A stretch of 64,000 nucleotides of DNA, taken from NCBI RefSeq assembly GCF_000009765.2, contig NC_003155.5, positions 868,001-932,000 on the forward strand, in the 5' to 3' direction. Under the pieces are notes generated by a model that saw only the letters and a program-made list of their open reading frames with translations, searched no databases and was not told the DNA's origin. This document shows, in pieces, positions 8,647 through 17,590 of this stretch. The stretch is from Streptomyces avermitilis MA-4680 = NBRC 14893 (lineage in GTDB: Bacteria; Actinomycetota; Actinomycetes; Streptomycetales; Streptomycetaceae). A program made the position numbers and the translations under genes. Numbering within the stretch: the stretch's first letter is position 1; each line of letters begins with the position of its first letter.

Positions 8647-9597
8647 ATGTCATCCACTTCCTCCACCCCGCCATGGAATGTCCAACGGCTGCCCGGTGCC
8701 GATGGCCGCGTCTTCCTGGTCACCGGCGGCAACGCCGGCATCGGGTACTTCGTCGCGGAGCAGTTGTCGGCAACCGGAGCCACCGTCGTACTCGGCAGCC
8801 GAAATCCGGCCAAGGCCGAGGCCGCCACGGCCTCGATCCGTGCGCGTGTCCCCGGTTCGCGGGTGCGGGCCGTACGGCTGGACCTCGCCGACCTCTCGTC
8901 GCTCGAAACAGCGGTGGAATCGCTGGAGGTGGAGCGTCTTGACGCGGTAGTCCACAACGCCGGCGTCGCGCTTGACGACCCTCCGCGCGAGGAGACCGGG
9001 GACGGTCACGAGCTCATGTTCGGCACGAACCACCTCGGGCACTTCGCCTTGACCCAGTGGCTGATGCCGCTGCTGTCGGCTGCGCCGGCTGCCCGCGTCG
9101 TGACCATGGGCAGCTTCGCGGCAAAGTCCGAGCGGCTCGACCTGGACGACCTGCAGTCCCGGAAGGACTACCAGCCCAAGCGCACCTACGGGCGCTCCAA
9201 GTTGGCACAGATGTACTTCGGCGTCGAACTCGACCGCCGCCTGCGTGCTGCCGGCAGCACGGTGGCGAGCGTGGTGGTCCATCCCGGCGGCGCGCTGGAC
9301 TCCCTCACCCCGTCGCGGCCACCGGTCCATGTGCGAAGTACCGGCGCCCGGCTGAGCGCGGCACCTGCGGCCCTCCTCCTCCAGGGCAAGCACGCCGGCG
9401 CATGGCCCGCGGTCCGAGCGGTGCTCGACCCGGCCGTGCGTGGAGGCCAGCTGTGGGGACCGCGCGTCTTCGGCCTGCGCGGCGAGCCCCGACGTGAACC
9501 GGTGTGGGACCACCTCGCGGACCCCTCCGTCGCGGCGCGGTTGTGGGACGCGAGCTGCGATCTGATGGGCACCGACCTCAGCACCATCTCCGGATAG
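8647..9597 (+). CDS. short-chain dehydrogenase/reductase (retinol-dehydrogenase-like SDR)
   Basis: A 316-residue classical SDR. It has the TGGNAGIG cofactor motif near residue 28, the HNAG motif and the YGRSKLA active-site Tyr-x-x-x-Lys in the spacing typical of WW-domain/retinol-dehydrogenase-type SDRs. It should carry out NAD(P)-dependent redox of an unknown alcohol or ketone. The ATG at 8647 was preferred over upstream in-frame starts because alignment-like features begin about 20 residues later. It stands alone, with decayed fragments on both sides, and looks intact. Confidence 0.88.
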   Translation: MSSTSSTPPWNVQRLPGADGRVFLVTGGNAGIGYFVAEQLSATGATVVLGSRNPAKAEAATASIRARVPGSRVRAVRLDLADLSSLETAVESLEVERLDAVVHNAGVALDDPPREETGDGHELMFGTNHLGHFALTQWLMPLLSAAPAARVVTMGSFAAKSERLDLDDLQSRKDYQPKRTYGRSKLAQMYFGVELDRRLRAAGSTVASVVVHPGGALDSLTPSRPPVHVRSTGARLSAAPAALLLQGKHAGAWPAVRAVLDPAVRGGQLWGPRVFGLRGEPRREPVWDHLADPSVAARLWDASCDLMGTDLSTISG

Positions 9598-9604
9598 CTC
9601 AGGC

Positions 9605-9825
9605 ACGCGCGCGTTGGCCAACAGGTTGGCGAGCAGTTCCTGGGCACCTGGGGTGTGCAGCACGACGGTCTGGACGCGTGGGTGGAAGGCGTCGAGGTCG
9701 AGGATGTCGCGGGCGGCTGCCGGGTCGTGCAGGCGGTCGCGGACGTCTTCGACCCGGACGGCCGTGGGCGGTGGCCCGTCGTTGAGGTGCAGGCAGCCGA
9801 ACGAGATCAGGCGGGCTCCACGCTC
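9605..9825 (-). pseudogene. RapZ C-terminal-domain-like protein, truncated
   Basis: The minus strand encodes RLISFG, LHLND, then VEDVRDRLHDPAAARDILDL and VLHTPGAQELLANLLA. These match the start of stand-alone RapZ C-terminal (RNA-binding) domain proteins of Streptomyces. The reading loses similarity near 9610, where it runs antisense into the SDR 3' end, so roughly the second half of the domain is gone. No proper start codon of its own is seen. It is head-to-tail with an FtsX-like scrap. Confidence 0.6.
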
Positions 9826-9837
9826 TCCCCGCCTCAT

Positions 9838-10210
9838 CGCCCAGGAAGGTCGCCATCCGCTTGCCGAGCAGCGTCTGGCCCGGCTTGTTCCACCGCGTGT
9901 CGCGCGAGCCGAGCGCGTCGATCACGGCGAGGTCGCCACCCTCGTCGCGGGCGAAGGCTCGGGTGGGCAGCGCGGCCTTGCCCACCGGGTTGGCGGCGAC
10001 CACCTCGTCGGTGTTGGCCGGCGTCCCGTCCGGCGTCACGATCACCTGTCCCGTGAGCGTGACCGCGTCGCCCGCCGGGTACGGCACGCGCATGGTCTCC
10101 ACCACGCCGCTGAGCATGACGGCGAAGCCGACTGCCGCGATCACCGGAGCGGTGAGGGAGGCCGCCCGGCGCGAGTTGGCGCGCAACTCCGCCCGCACGC
10201 GCGTCTGGAC
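9838..10210 (-). pseudogene. FtsX-family ABC transporter permease, internal fragment
   Basis: On the minus strand the stretch starts with an Arg-rich loop (RVRAELRANSRRAA), continues with one transmembrane helix (APVIAAVGFAVMLSGVVET), and then has extracytoplasmic sequence with GKRMATFLGDEAG, the pattern of the MacB/FtsX periplasmic region between TM1 and the next helices. Both ends are cut. It is a transporter remnant, with no ATPase partner nearby. Confidence 0.55.
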
Positions 10211-10440
10211 ATCCCCGAGGTTTCTCCGCTCGTCGCCCAGCTCACCGCGGCCGAGGAGCAGCTCTCCGCTGCCCACCAGGAGCTGCGCAGTCTCATCCGG
10301 GGGCTCAACCCGCCGGTGCTCGCAGACCACGGCCTGGTCGCCGCCGTTCAGGACCACGCGAGCCGCTTCCCCATCCCGGTCACCGTCGATCTCCAGTTGC
10401 CGGGAAGACTTGCCCGGCAACTCGAGCAGAACCTCTGGTG
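10206..10440 (+). pseudogene. two-component sensor histidine kinase, internal fragment
   Basis: About 75 codons encode the end of a HisKA_3 dimerisation helix (LRSLIRGLNPPVLADHGLV) and the linker to the ATPase domain (ITVDLQLPGRL-like). These segments are highly characteristic of NarL-system kinases in actinomycetes. The phospho-acceptor His and the whole ATP-binding domain are absent. It abuts the FtsX scrap in the opposite orientation. Confidence 0.6.
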
Positions 10441-10481
10441 CGACTCGGCCGGCCAGATCACCGACAGCTCAAGGACGGTTC

Positions 10482-11468
10482 TTATCCGAAGGACGCCAGA
10501 AGTTCGCGCTCTCTGTCCGGGGCGAGTCCCGCGCGGCGTGGCCGGTGCAGTCCCTGCTCGCGTTCCCAGCGCAGTGTGTCGGCGAGGAGGCCGGTGCGGG
10601 AGCGGTGGCGCAGGCCCGCGGCAGTGGCGGCGGATCCGTCGCGCGCCGCCCAGCCCTCCCACCCCGGTTCGACCACCCACATGGGCAGTGAGTCGGGTCC
10701 CATGTACTGGGCCACTCCGTGCGCGAGGAGCTGCTGGGACGGCACGGTGATGACCGCTCCGGTGTGTCCGCCGACGCTGCGGGACAGCTCGATCCACTCG
10801 GCGAAGGGCACAGCCGGGCCAAGCGCGTTGTAGGTGCCTGTGGTTCGGTGTTCTGCGATGTCGAGGAGCCATGTCGCCAGGTCGCGCACGTCGATGGTCT
10901 GCGTCGGGGCGTTCGGGGTGTCGGGGACGAGCAGCGGCGCGTGGGGGGCTCGGGCGGCGCGGGCGACCCAGTAGCCGGAGCGGTCGCTGTGGTCGCCGGG
11001 CCCGCCGATGAGTCCGGCGCGCGCGATCAGGAGGCGGTCGGCCAGGGCCGTCCGGGTGAGCGTTTCGCAGGCGGACTTGGCCTCGCCGTACCGGTCACGG
11101 TCGACCTCTTCGCGGTCTGTGGCGGGCAGCAGGGCGGCGGACTCGTCAGCACCGGGCTCACCGTGGGAGGCGTATGCGCTGACCGAGGAGACGTAAATCC
11201 AGTGACGTGCCCGTGCGCCCAGGGCCGCAACTGCTTTCCGTACGAAACCGGGTTGCCAGGAAACTTCAAGCACAGCGTCCCATTCCCGGCCGGGCAGGGA
11301 CGCGTACGCGGCGGGGTCTCGCCGGTCTGCGGCCACCAGGCGCGCGCCTTCCGCCACGGGACCGCTGTCGCCACGGGCCAGGCACGTCACGCGGTGGCCC
11401 CGGTCGAGGGCCTGCCGGGACACTTCACGCCCCAGCCAGGCCGTACCGCCGAGGACCAGGATCTCCAT
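10482..11468 (-). CDS. NAD-dependent epimerase/dehydratase family protein (extended SDR)
   Basis: The 328-residue protein begins [13 protein letters not shown], a classic extended-SDR nucleotide-binding N-terminus. It contains the VSSVSAYA strand and an active-site YGEAKSACE (Tyr-x-x-x-Lys), followed by [12 protein letters not shown], common to isoflavone-reductase/CSP41-like epimerases. Two earlier in-frame starts (ATG at 11477, TTG at 11489) add 3-7 residues; the one placing the GG motif earliest was chosen. It is intact, monocistronic and flanked by fragments. Substrate unknown. Confidence 0.85.
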   Translation of the reverse strand: MEILVLGGTAWLGREVSRQALDRGHRVTCLARGDSGPVAEGARLVAADRRDPAAYASLPGREWDAVLEVSWQPGFVRKAVAALGARARHWIYVSSVSAYASHGEPGADESAALLPATDREEVDRDRYGEAKSACETLTRTALADRLLIARAGLIGGPGDHSDRSGYWVARAARAPHAPLLVPDTPNAPTQTIDVRDLATWLLDIAEHRTTGTYNALGPAVPFAEWIELSRSVGGHTGAVITVPSQQLLAHGVAQYMGPDSLPMWVVEPGWEGWAARDGSAATAAGLRHRSRTGLLADTLRWEREQGLHRPRRAGLAPDRERELLASFG

Positions 11469-11589
11469 GCGCTCCATGGCGGAACTCAATCAGCACGGCC
11501 CGATCACGCCAAGAGGCTTCTGCCGAGGGCAGAGCCCGCGTCTGGCGTTGCATCCCCATCCTCCAGCCGTCAGCTGCGAGCACTGCCTG

Positions 11590-11774
11590 CTGGTCCGGCA
11601 CCACATCGCAACTCCCCGCAGCTGCGGCAGGACCGGTTCCTGGACGAGGCACGAGAGACCGCGGGCCCGATCCGGCTGATGCGTTTGTTCGGCAGCGTCT
11701 CGCGCACCGCGATCCACTACGTCCGCGCGGCGGCCCACCCCGAATGCCTCACCATCGACCCCACCCAGGTGTGA
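11590..11774 (+). pseudogene. recombinase/integrase-like C-terminal fragment
   Basis: A plus-strand frame ends at 11774 and encodes LRQDRFLDEARETAGPIRLMRLFG followed by TAIHYV and AAHPE (the first stretch quoted here spans two adjoining segments). This pattern is familiar from C-termini of Streptomyces site-specific recombinase-like proteins. No catalytic Arg-His-Arg-Tyr set remains, and there is no start. It ends 3 bp before the stop of the convergent VOC gene. Family assignment is tentative. Confidence 0.4.
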
Positions 11775-11777
11775 GCC

Positions 11778-12131
11778 TTACTGACGCCGCTGGCCAAGGA
11801 CACAGAACTCGTTGCCTTCGGGGTCTGCCAATACAACCCACGATTGATCACCCTGGCCGATATCGACACGCTGTGCGCCATGAGCCACCAGACGAGCCAC
11901 CTCGGCGTCCTGGTCGTCAGGCCTGAAGTCGAGATGCAGTCGGCTCTTGGCCTTCTTGCTCTCATCAATCCGGACGAAGTCCAACCCCGGCAGGCGATCC
12001 GGCTCCGGGCGGATCTCGAACTCGTCATCGGAGGAGTGGACCACTACCCAACCAAGAGCCTCGGCCCACCACTGTCCCAGGGCTGCCGGATCTACCGAGT
12101 GAACAATTACCTGTTCCCATTCCAAGGTCAT
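11778..12131 (-). CDS. VOC (glyoxalase-like) family protein
   Basis: A 117-residue single-module vicinal-oxygen-chelate protein. It has the LGQWWAEALGW helix after the first strand, the RLHLDFRPDD segment with metal-type His, and the DPEGNEFCVL C-terminal strand with Glu. Such glyoxalase-like superfamily domains bind small molecules or confer resistance by sequestration; the ligand is unknown. It is one of four VOC proteins in this window, all on the minus strand and not adjacent to each other. Complete and likely functional. Confidence 0.85.
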   Translation of the reverse strand: MTLEWEQVIVHSVDPAALGQWWAEALGWVVVHSSDDEFEIRPEPDRLPGLDFVRIDESKKAKSRLHLDFRPDDQDAEVARLVAHGAQRVDIGQGDQSWVVLADPEGNEFCVLGQRRQ

Positions 12132-12628
12132 CCGCAGAGCTTAGACCTACCGGGGCTTCGAAAAACAGGGCACTCAGGCCTCCCTCATCGGGCTGAACCC
12201 GGGCACTTTTCCCCCGCGGAACAACCGCCACCCACAGGCTCGGCACACACCAGCGTTCAGATTCCGCGAACCCGGTGGTTTCGGAGTACGACCGCTGCGC
12301 CGCCTCCGAAGTGCTTGTCACCCGGTGTCAGTTACGGTAGCTGAATCTCGGCCCGGGCGGTCACGACCCCGTCGCGGTCCTGCGTTGCACGTGGTGCCTA
12401 CCGGCCCCGCTGGTCGTGCATCCATCCCACCCGGGCTTGGCTGTACCGCGTCGGTCTGGCGAAGCCCAAGCGTGTGCCGGCGCTCGCTCAGGAGCGGGCG
12501 CTGGACCGGGTTATGGCCGCCGGGCCGACCCGCCTCGCTTGCGGCCGGCGCTTTCACAGCTGTCTGCCGCTCAAAAAGTTCGGCTCCCGCCTTCTCCGGA
12601 GCAACGCCGCGAAGCATTCCGGCAGATG
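12132..12628. other. spacer without recognisable gene
   Basis: About 500 bp between two minus-strand genes. Several frames are open but none combines a start, consistent third-position GC and a recognisable motif. The part 12420-12600 looks weakly coding on the plus strand, yet I cannot assign it. Promoter elements for the downstream VOC gene presumably lie near 12132-12200. Confidence 0.4.
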
Positions 12629-13117
12629 TCAGGCGTTCCACCATTCGTCGGTGCCACAGCCGACCTCGTAGTGCCACCATCCTTCGTCTCGCCCCCGCTT
12701 CAGGAGGGCCTTGATCCCGGCGAAGTCCGCGCCTGCCGGTGCGGTGAAAGCCACCATGGGGAAGTCCTCGCTGAAGACCTCGCCTCCGAGCCCGAACGCC
12801 GAAAGGCGCTGACGCACCGCCTGCGGCCTACGTCCGAGGGGACCGGTGGGCACGGGCACCACACGGATCGTGCAGTTGCCGGAGGAACTGACCCGGTGGA
12901 CAGCCCAGTGGAGCCCGTCGGAGTCGGTTCGGTACCGCACTACATCGCCCTCGGCGATCCCGTCCTGAAGGAAGGGAGCGTTCTGCACACTCGCCGTCTC
13001 GTCGCCGAGTTTCGTCGCCCACAGGCCCTCGGTGTCCTGCGGGAACCACCCCTCGCGAGGGATGAACCGGAAGCGGACCTTGATCTTCTCGACCACGTTC
13101 TCCATGACGGCCATCAT
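12629..13117 (-). CDS. DUF4265 domain-containing protein
   Basis: A 162-residue protein with the DUF4265 pattern: KVRFRFIPREGWFPQDTE at the N-terminus, a LWATKLGDETASVQNAPF strand pair, EGDVVRYR, and a GNCTIRVVP segment. The family is common in actinomycetes and often occurs near contact-inhibition or toxin-immunity genes, but its function is not established. The ATG at 13117 is the first of several closely spaced ATGs (13114, 13105) and no strong ribosome-binding site decides among them. No operon partner is intact. Confidence 0.8.
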   Translation of the reverse strand: MMAVMENVVEKIKVRFRFIPREGWFPQDTEGLWATKLGDETASVQNAPFLQDGIAEGDVVRYRTDSDGLHWAVHRVSSSGNCTIRVVPVPTGPLGRRPQAVRQRLSAFGLGGEVFSEDFPMVAFTAPAGADFAGIKALLKRGRDEGWWHYEVGCGTDEWWNA

Positions 13118-13178
13118 GCGCCGATCGTCAATGACGCCTCGCACCAGGTCTGAGCTGGAGCCCATAACATCCGGACTC

Positions 13179-13442
13179 TTATGGTGCGGCCGCAGTGGCG
13201 GTGCGAGCAACGATCTCTCGAGAGGTCGGGACACCCAGATTGACGGCTCCCTGCTTCCGGGCGATCTGCGCGTCGAGTTGGGCGATCGTTTCGTCGGCGT
13301 GGGTGAGGCTGCTCTGCAATCCTTCGATCTCGCCGAGCCAGCCCTCGCGTTCGGCTTCCAGAATCCGTGCGAGGAGGTCGTCGCGGATCTCGACGAGCCG
13401 CGGACGCTCCGTCGCGTGAACGATCAGGACGGAGCACCCCAC
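13179..13442 (-). pseudogene. site-specific recombinase C-terminal tail
   Basis: The frame encodes RLVEIRDDLLARILEAEREGW and LGEIEGLQSSLTHADETIAQ (two adjoining segments), a coiled-coil tail I recognise from C-termini of Streptomyces tyrosine recombinase/integrase-like proteins. No catalytic domain remains upstream. The ATG at 13442 is probably fortuitous. It may be still translated as an 87-residue coiled coil, but a relic is more likely. Confidence 0.45.
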
Positions 13443-13546
13443 GCAGGCTTCTCTGAACTACCGCACTCGACCTTCGGTGCTGGTGTCAGCGCCTCGCTCG
13501 GATCTTGTTGCCGCCTGGTCGTGGCTGTCCCGGTGCCTCGGTCAGA

Positions 13547-14500
13547 TCATGTGGTTGGGCTTCCGGGTGTGCGGAGGGTTCGGCGGATGGCGTTGCGCAG
13601 CCAGTGGTGGGCTCCGTCGGCTGTGTGTCGGGGGTGCCAGGCCATGCCGATGGTCAGTGGAGGCAGTTCCAGGGGGATGTCGAGGAGAAACAGTCCGAGG
13701 GCGATGGCGTCGTCGGTGAGGGGGGAGGGGGCGGCGCCGGGGGGTGCGGCAGGTACGAGGCAGACGACGTCGCTGCGGGTGGCGAGGGTCATTGCGGCCA
13801 GGTGGCTGGGGAGGACGAAGCTGACCCGGCGGTGGAGGTTCTGCTCCGCCAGGGCGGTGTCGAGGGGGCCGCTGAACCGGCCGCGGCGGCTGACCGCGAC
13901 GTGCTCGGCGGCGGCGAGCCGGGCCGGGGTCAGGGGTCCTTCGGTGAGGGGGTGGCCGGGCCGGACGGCCGCCATCATGCGGAGGCTGACCAGTTCTTCG
14001 ACCTGGGTTTCGGGGTCCACGTGGTCGATGGATCCGATCTCCAGGTCTATCCGGCCGTCGCGCAGGGCGGTTCCGGCCTCCAGTTCCTCGGCCCGGAGCC
14101 GGAACGAGACCCCCGGCGCTTCCTGCTGGGCCAGGTGCAGCAGTCCAGGCGCCAGTGCCGCGCCGACCAGGTCGGCGGCTTGGAGGGTGAAGGTGCTGCG
14201 CAGGTCGGCGGGGTCGACGCCTGTGCCTGGGCTGAGCAGTGCTCCGAGGCTGCGTACCACCGCGGCGGCTTCGTCGCGCAGGGACTGGGCGCGTGGGGTG
14301 GGGACCATGGCCTGTCCGGCCCGGACCAGGAGGGGGTCCTGGAGGATGCGACGGAGGCGGGCGAGGGTGCGGCTCATGGCGGCGGGCGAGGTGTGCAGGC
14401 GGGCGGCGGCGCGGGTGACGCTGTGCTCGGCCAGGAGGGCGTCCAGCGCGATGGCGAGATTGGCGTCGATGACCGGCTCTGGGCTGTTCACCAGCATCAT
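13547..14500 (-). CDS. LysR family transcriptional regulator
   Basis: A 317-residue LysR protein with the N-terminal winged helix (ALLAEHSVTRAAARLHTSPA, then MSRTLARLRRIL) and a LysR substrate-binding domain. The SPAAMSRTL recognition helix is of the NodD/LinR-like type. It is transcribed away from the NmrA-family gene at 14605, the usual arrangement for a LysR regulator controlling its neighbour. The intergenic 104 bp should hold the operator; an AT-richer patch around 14505-14545 is the best candidate. Inducer unknown. Confidence 0.9.
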   Translation of the reverse strand: MMLVNSPEPVIDANLAIALDALLAEHSVTRAAARLHTSPAAMSRTLARLRRILQDPLLVRAGQAMVPTPRAQSLRDEAAAVVRSLGALLSPGTGVDPADLRSTFTLQAADLVGAALAPGLLHLAQQEAPGVSFRLRAEELEAGTALRDGRIDLEIGSIDHVDPETQVEELVSLRMMAAVRPGHPLTEGPLTPARLAAAEHVAVSRRGRFSGPLDTALAEQNLHRRVSFVLPSHLAAMTLATRSDVVCLVPAAPPGAAPSPLTDDAIALGLFLLDIPLELPPLTIGMAWHPRHTADGAHHWLRNAIRRTLRTPGSPTT

Positions 14501-14604
14501 TCCATTTCAGTCAATGATTCCGTGCTGAAGTTCCCATTGTGGCAACACGGTTGCCCTCCGCAGGATGAGGGTCGTACCGATCCGGCACGACCTGCGAGGC
14601 TTTC

Positions 14605-15498
14605 ATGATCGTTATTACCGCTCCCACCGGGAACATCGGCCGTCACCTGCTTTCCAGGCTCCTGGAGTCCGCCCCCGCCGCGGGTGAGGAACTGCGCGTG
14701 ATCGTGCGCGACCCCGCCCGGCTTCCGGACGCGGCGCGCGGACGTGTCGAGGTGATCACCGGCTCGCACGCAGACACCGAGGTCCTCGACCGGGCCTTCG
14801 AGGGTGCGGACGCCGTCTTCTGGCTCGTCCCCCCGGACGCCTCCCTGGCCCCGCACGACGCCTACAGCGGCTTCACCCGCCCCGCCGTGAAGGCGCTCGC
14901 CGTCCACGGTGTCGGCCATGTCGTCGGGGTCTCGGCGCTCGGCCGCGGCACCCCGGTCGCCGACCGCGCCGGCCTGGTCACCGCCTCCCTCGCCATGGAC
15001 GACCTCATCGCCGGTACCGGTGTTGCCTACCGGGCCCTGGCCAACCCGTCCTTCTTCGAGAACCTCCTGGAGGAGTCCGACTCGATCCGCGACAAGGGCG
15101 TCTTCACCGACACCGTCGACGCCGACCGCAAGGCCCCCCTCGTCGCTGTCGCCGACATCGCGGCCGCCGCCGCCGGCCTGCTGCTGGACCGCTCGTGGAC
15201 CGGCACCGGCAGCGTCCCGGTCCTCGGGCCGGAGGACCTGTCCCCCAACGACCTGGCCCGCATCATGACCGCACAGCTCGGCCGCCCCGTCCGCTACGAA
15301 CGCCAGCCGCTCGACGAGCTGTACACCACCCTCGTCGGCTACGGCCTCAACGAGGCATTCGTCCAGGGCGTCGCCGACATGAAGCGAGCCAAGGACGAGG
15401 GCCTCGACGCCGGTGTCGCCCGCACCCCGGACACCGCCTCCCCCACCGGCTTCGAGCAGTGGTGCGCCCAGACCCTCAAGCCCGCCGTCCTCTCCTGA
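14605..15498 (+). CDS. NmrA-like NAD(P)-binding oxidoreductase
   Basis: A 297-residue atypical SDR. The N-terminus [15 protein letters not shown] is the GxxGxxG cofactor motif of the NmrA/SDR_a5 group; there is no Tyr-x-x-x-Lys pair, as in NmrA and quinone-reductase-2-like members. [11 protein letters not shown] and the C-terminal [14 protein letters not shown] segment match that family. It could be an NAD(P)H-dependent quinone reductase or a redox-sensing regulator. Divergent LysR gene upstream and darcynin gene 73 bp downstream suggest a small regulated redox operon. Confidence 0.88.
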   Translation: MIVITAPTGNIGRHLLSRLLESAPAAGEELRVIVRDPARLPDAARGRVEVITGSHADTEVLDRAFEGADAVFWLVPPDASLAPHDAYSGFTRPAVKALAVHGVGHVVGVSALGRGTPVADRAGLVTASLAMDDLIAGTGVAYRALANPSFFENLLEESDSIRDKGVFTDTVDADRKAPLVAVADIAAAAAGLLLDRSWTGTGSVPVLGPEDLSPNDLARIMTAQLGRPVRYERQPLDELYTTLVGYGLNEAFVQGVADMKRAKDEGLDAGVARTPDTASPTGFEQWCAQTLKPAVLS

Positions 15499-15571
15499 GG
15501 GCCCACCACCCGTCGCCGGAACACATGGTGCCCAGCGCACCAAGACCACCTACACCTTTGGAGACGTCCTG

Positions 15572-15937
15572 ATGCCCACTGAGGAAACCGAACCGCCGGT
15601 CACGGCGTTCATGCTCGTCAAGACCACACCCGAGTGGCTCGCCCTGACCGTCCAGGAACGTGTGGACGCCTTCACCACCCAGGTCCTGCCCGCGATCGAG
15701 GCCAGGACCAGCGGCGTCAGGTCACGCTTCTACGACACGGAGTTCTACTCCGCTCGCGTCACCGACGTCTGGGTGTGGGAAGCGGAAGACCACCACGCCT
15801 ACCAGCTCCTCATCGACGCACTGCGCGAAACCCCGTTCTGGGACCGCTACTTCGAGGTCGTCGACCTCCTCGTCGGCACCGAGAACGGCTACGCCCGCAC
15901 CTACGGCCTCGAACCCGTCGCCACCATCACCACCTGA
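15572..15937 (+). CDS. darcynin-family protein
   Basis: A 121-residue protein with the darcynin signature: a [17 protein letters not shown] opening, a central [18 protein letters not shown] strand, and [20 protein letters not shown] near the end. The family is small and its function unknown; the fold is predicted as a ferredoxin-like dimeric barrel. It follows the NmrA-like gene in the same direction and darcynin genes are often found beside such oxidoreductases, so a role in the same redox step is plausible. Complete. Confidence 0.88.
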   Translation: MPTEETEPPVTAFMLVKTTPEWLALTVQERVDAFTTQVLPAIEARTSGVRSRFYDTEFYSARVTDVWVWEAEDHHAYQLLIDALRETPFWDRYFEVVDLLVGTENGYARTYGLEPVATITT

Positions 15938-16042
15938 CACGCCGCCCACACCGACCGCGCGACTGATCCGATGTCCTCCTGCCACAACCGGCCATGGACA
16001 TCGGACCAGGAAGAACGAGAGATATCGGCTGTCCGGACAGGC

Positions 16043-16270
16043 GCCGTAGTCGTGCTCGATGCGCCGGCGGACCTTGGCCAGTCGGATCAGCTCAGAGATG
16101 GCCGTGTCGGTCGGCAGGTTGGACAACCAGTACTCGGTGGGTGCCTCGGCGCCGTCGGGCCATTCGATCAGCAGCCGGCAGTCCGGCAGGATCCCGTCCC
16201 ACCAGCCTTGTTCTGCCGATGCCGTGGCTTTGATCGGGCGCTCGACGGCTTTGCCGGCCGTACGGACGTA
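16043..16270 (-). pseudogene. IS701-family transposase fragment, minus orientation
   Basis: Reading on the minus strand gives the IS701 transposase segment CRLLIEWPDGAEAPTEYWLSN followed by LIRLAKVRRRIEHDYG, which includes the catalytic Glu region of the DDE domain (segments listed separately, 5' to 3'). It stops abruptly after HDYG, exactly where a normal transposase would continue with the piece now found inverted at 16335-16530. Confidence 0.7.
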
Positions 16271-16334
16271 TGGCGGCGAAGCGGGAACGTAACTCTCCTC
16301 GTGAGCCCTGGCGCCAGGCGAGGGTGGTGAAGCC

Positions 16335-16530
16335 GTTCGCTCGGGTCCCGCCAAACACGGCCTGGGCCTGCACCACTTCGAAGGCCGTTCCTGGTCCGGC
16401 TGGCATCACCACATCACCCTGGCGACCGCCCTCCCACGCCTTCCTCACCGAACAGCGCCTGTCCCCAAATGTCCCCGGACCAGCCTCACCCTTTACCAAG
16501 TCCTCGACACCCTCCAGAACACCCTGAGGT
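16335..16530 (+). pseudogene. IS701-family transposase C-terminal fragment, plus orientation
   Basis: The plus strand encodes KHGLGLHHFEGRSWSGWHHH and ITLATA, the segment that follows the RIEHDY motif in IS701-family transposases, then HAFLTEQR in a shifted frame and a C-terminal tail. It points toward the minus-strand fragment at 16043-16270. Together they look like one C-terminal half cut and inverted around about 16280-16330. Confidence 0.68.
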
Positions 16531-16558
16531 GCTGGACAGGCAACGGAGCTGACTCGGC

Positions 16559-17191
16559 TCAGGCGGTGGCGGCCAGCGGGGCAGTGGCTTCCCAGACGAA
16601 CCCGTCCGGGTCGCTGAACGGGCCGGCGGCGCTGGAGAGCACGAGCCGGTGCGATCCGGTGCCGTCGGCGGGGACACCCGCGTCCTTGGCGAGAGCACGG
16701 CGCTTGTACAGGGCCAACTTGACGGGGCCCGACCCGGTGGCGAACTCGACGTACTTGCCGCCGAAGCTCTTGCCCACGGTGAGGCCCTGCTCGACGTAGA
16801 ACTGCTTGCTGGCCTTCACGTCCTCGACGCCCAGCAGGAGCACGAGCTCGTCGAAGTCCCGGGTGACCGGGCCAGTGTCCTTCTTCGTCGACGTCGCGAT
16901 CTTCCAGATCGTGCCGTCCGGGGCCTGAACGGTGCCGCCGTAGCCCCACAGCGACTTCGAGGCGGGCTTGAGGGCGGTGGCGCCGGCGTCGAGGGCCGCA
17001 CCGACGAGGGCGTCGACGTTGCCCGGCTGGGACACCACGAGCGACAGCGTGAAACCACGGAAACCGGTGGTGGGGGCCTCGGAGGCGCGCAGGCGCACGT
17101 GCGACGAGTCCAGTCCGAAGGCGGTGGAGTAGAAGCGGGCGGCGGCCGTGGTGTCGGCCACCTCAAGGGTGACGGAGGCGATGGAGTTCAT
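16559..17191 (-). CDS. VOC family protein with two glyoxalase-like modules
   Basis: A 210-residue protein with an N-terminal VOC module (SVTLEVADTTAAARFYSTAF and SDPDG-type C-strand PDGTIWKIA) and a second, similar half (VEDVKASKQFYVEQ, then FSDPDGFVWEA). Tandem modules are typical of dioxygenase- and bleomycin-resistance-type VOC proteins; no specific activity can be inferred. Residues usually binding metal are only partly conserved by eye. The ATG at 17191 places the first strand correctly. The gene stands alone. Confidence 0.85.
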   Translation of the reverse strand: MNSIASVTLEVADTTAAARFYSTAFGLDSSHVRLRASEAPTTGFRGFTLSLVVSQPGNVDALVGAALDAGATALKPASKSLWGYGGTVQAPDGTIWKIATSTKKDTGPVTRDFDELVLLLGVEDVKASKQFYVEQGLTVGKSFGGKYVEFATGSGPVKLALYKRRALAKDAGVPADGTGSHRLVLSSAAGPFSDPDGFVWEATAPLAATA

Positions 17192-17590
17192 GTCTTCGAC
17201 GATAGGGGCGGCCGGGTCACCGATGCTTCTCCAAAACTGCCCAGTTCGGCCGCGGCCCCGAGCCACGGGCCCGAGCGGCCTTCCGACCGCCGCGGGAACC
17301 CACCTGGACGGCGGCCGGTAGCTGCACCACACCGTCACCAGCGACCCCGACTACCGTCGACGTCCTCACGCTGATCGTGCCCTGCGCCCGCGAGCGCGGC
17401 TGCGTCGGCCGGCAACTGGAGGACGAGCGTGACCTGCTGGAGCTCCTCGCGGACCTGCACTGTGGCTTGCTGACGACGCTGGGGTGGGGTTTACCCCCGT
17501 GCGGGTGGGCCAGTCAGCCGGATACCGGGCCAGGACCGTTGCGAAGATCATGAGTTCCGAAGCTGACAAGACGGACAGGAAGGAGCGACC
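17192..17590. other. spacer; no recognised gene
   Basis: Divergent promoter region between the VOC and S41 peptidase genes. A short plus-strand coding-like patch (about 17360-17460) was not identified. A good ribosome-binding site (AGGAAGGAGC) lies at its right end for the peptidase. Confidence 0.4.
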
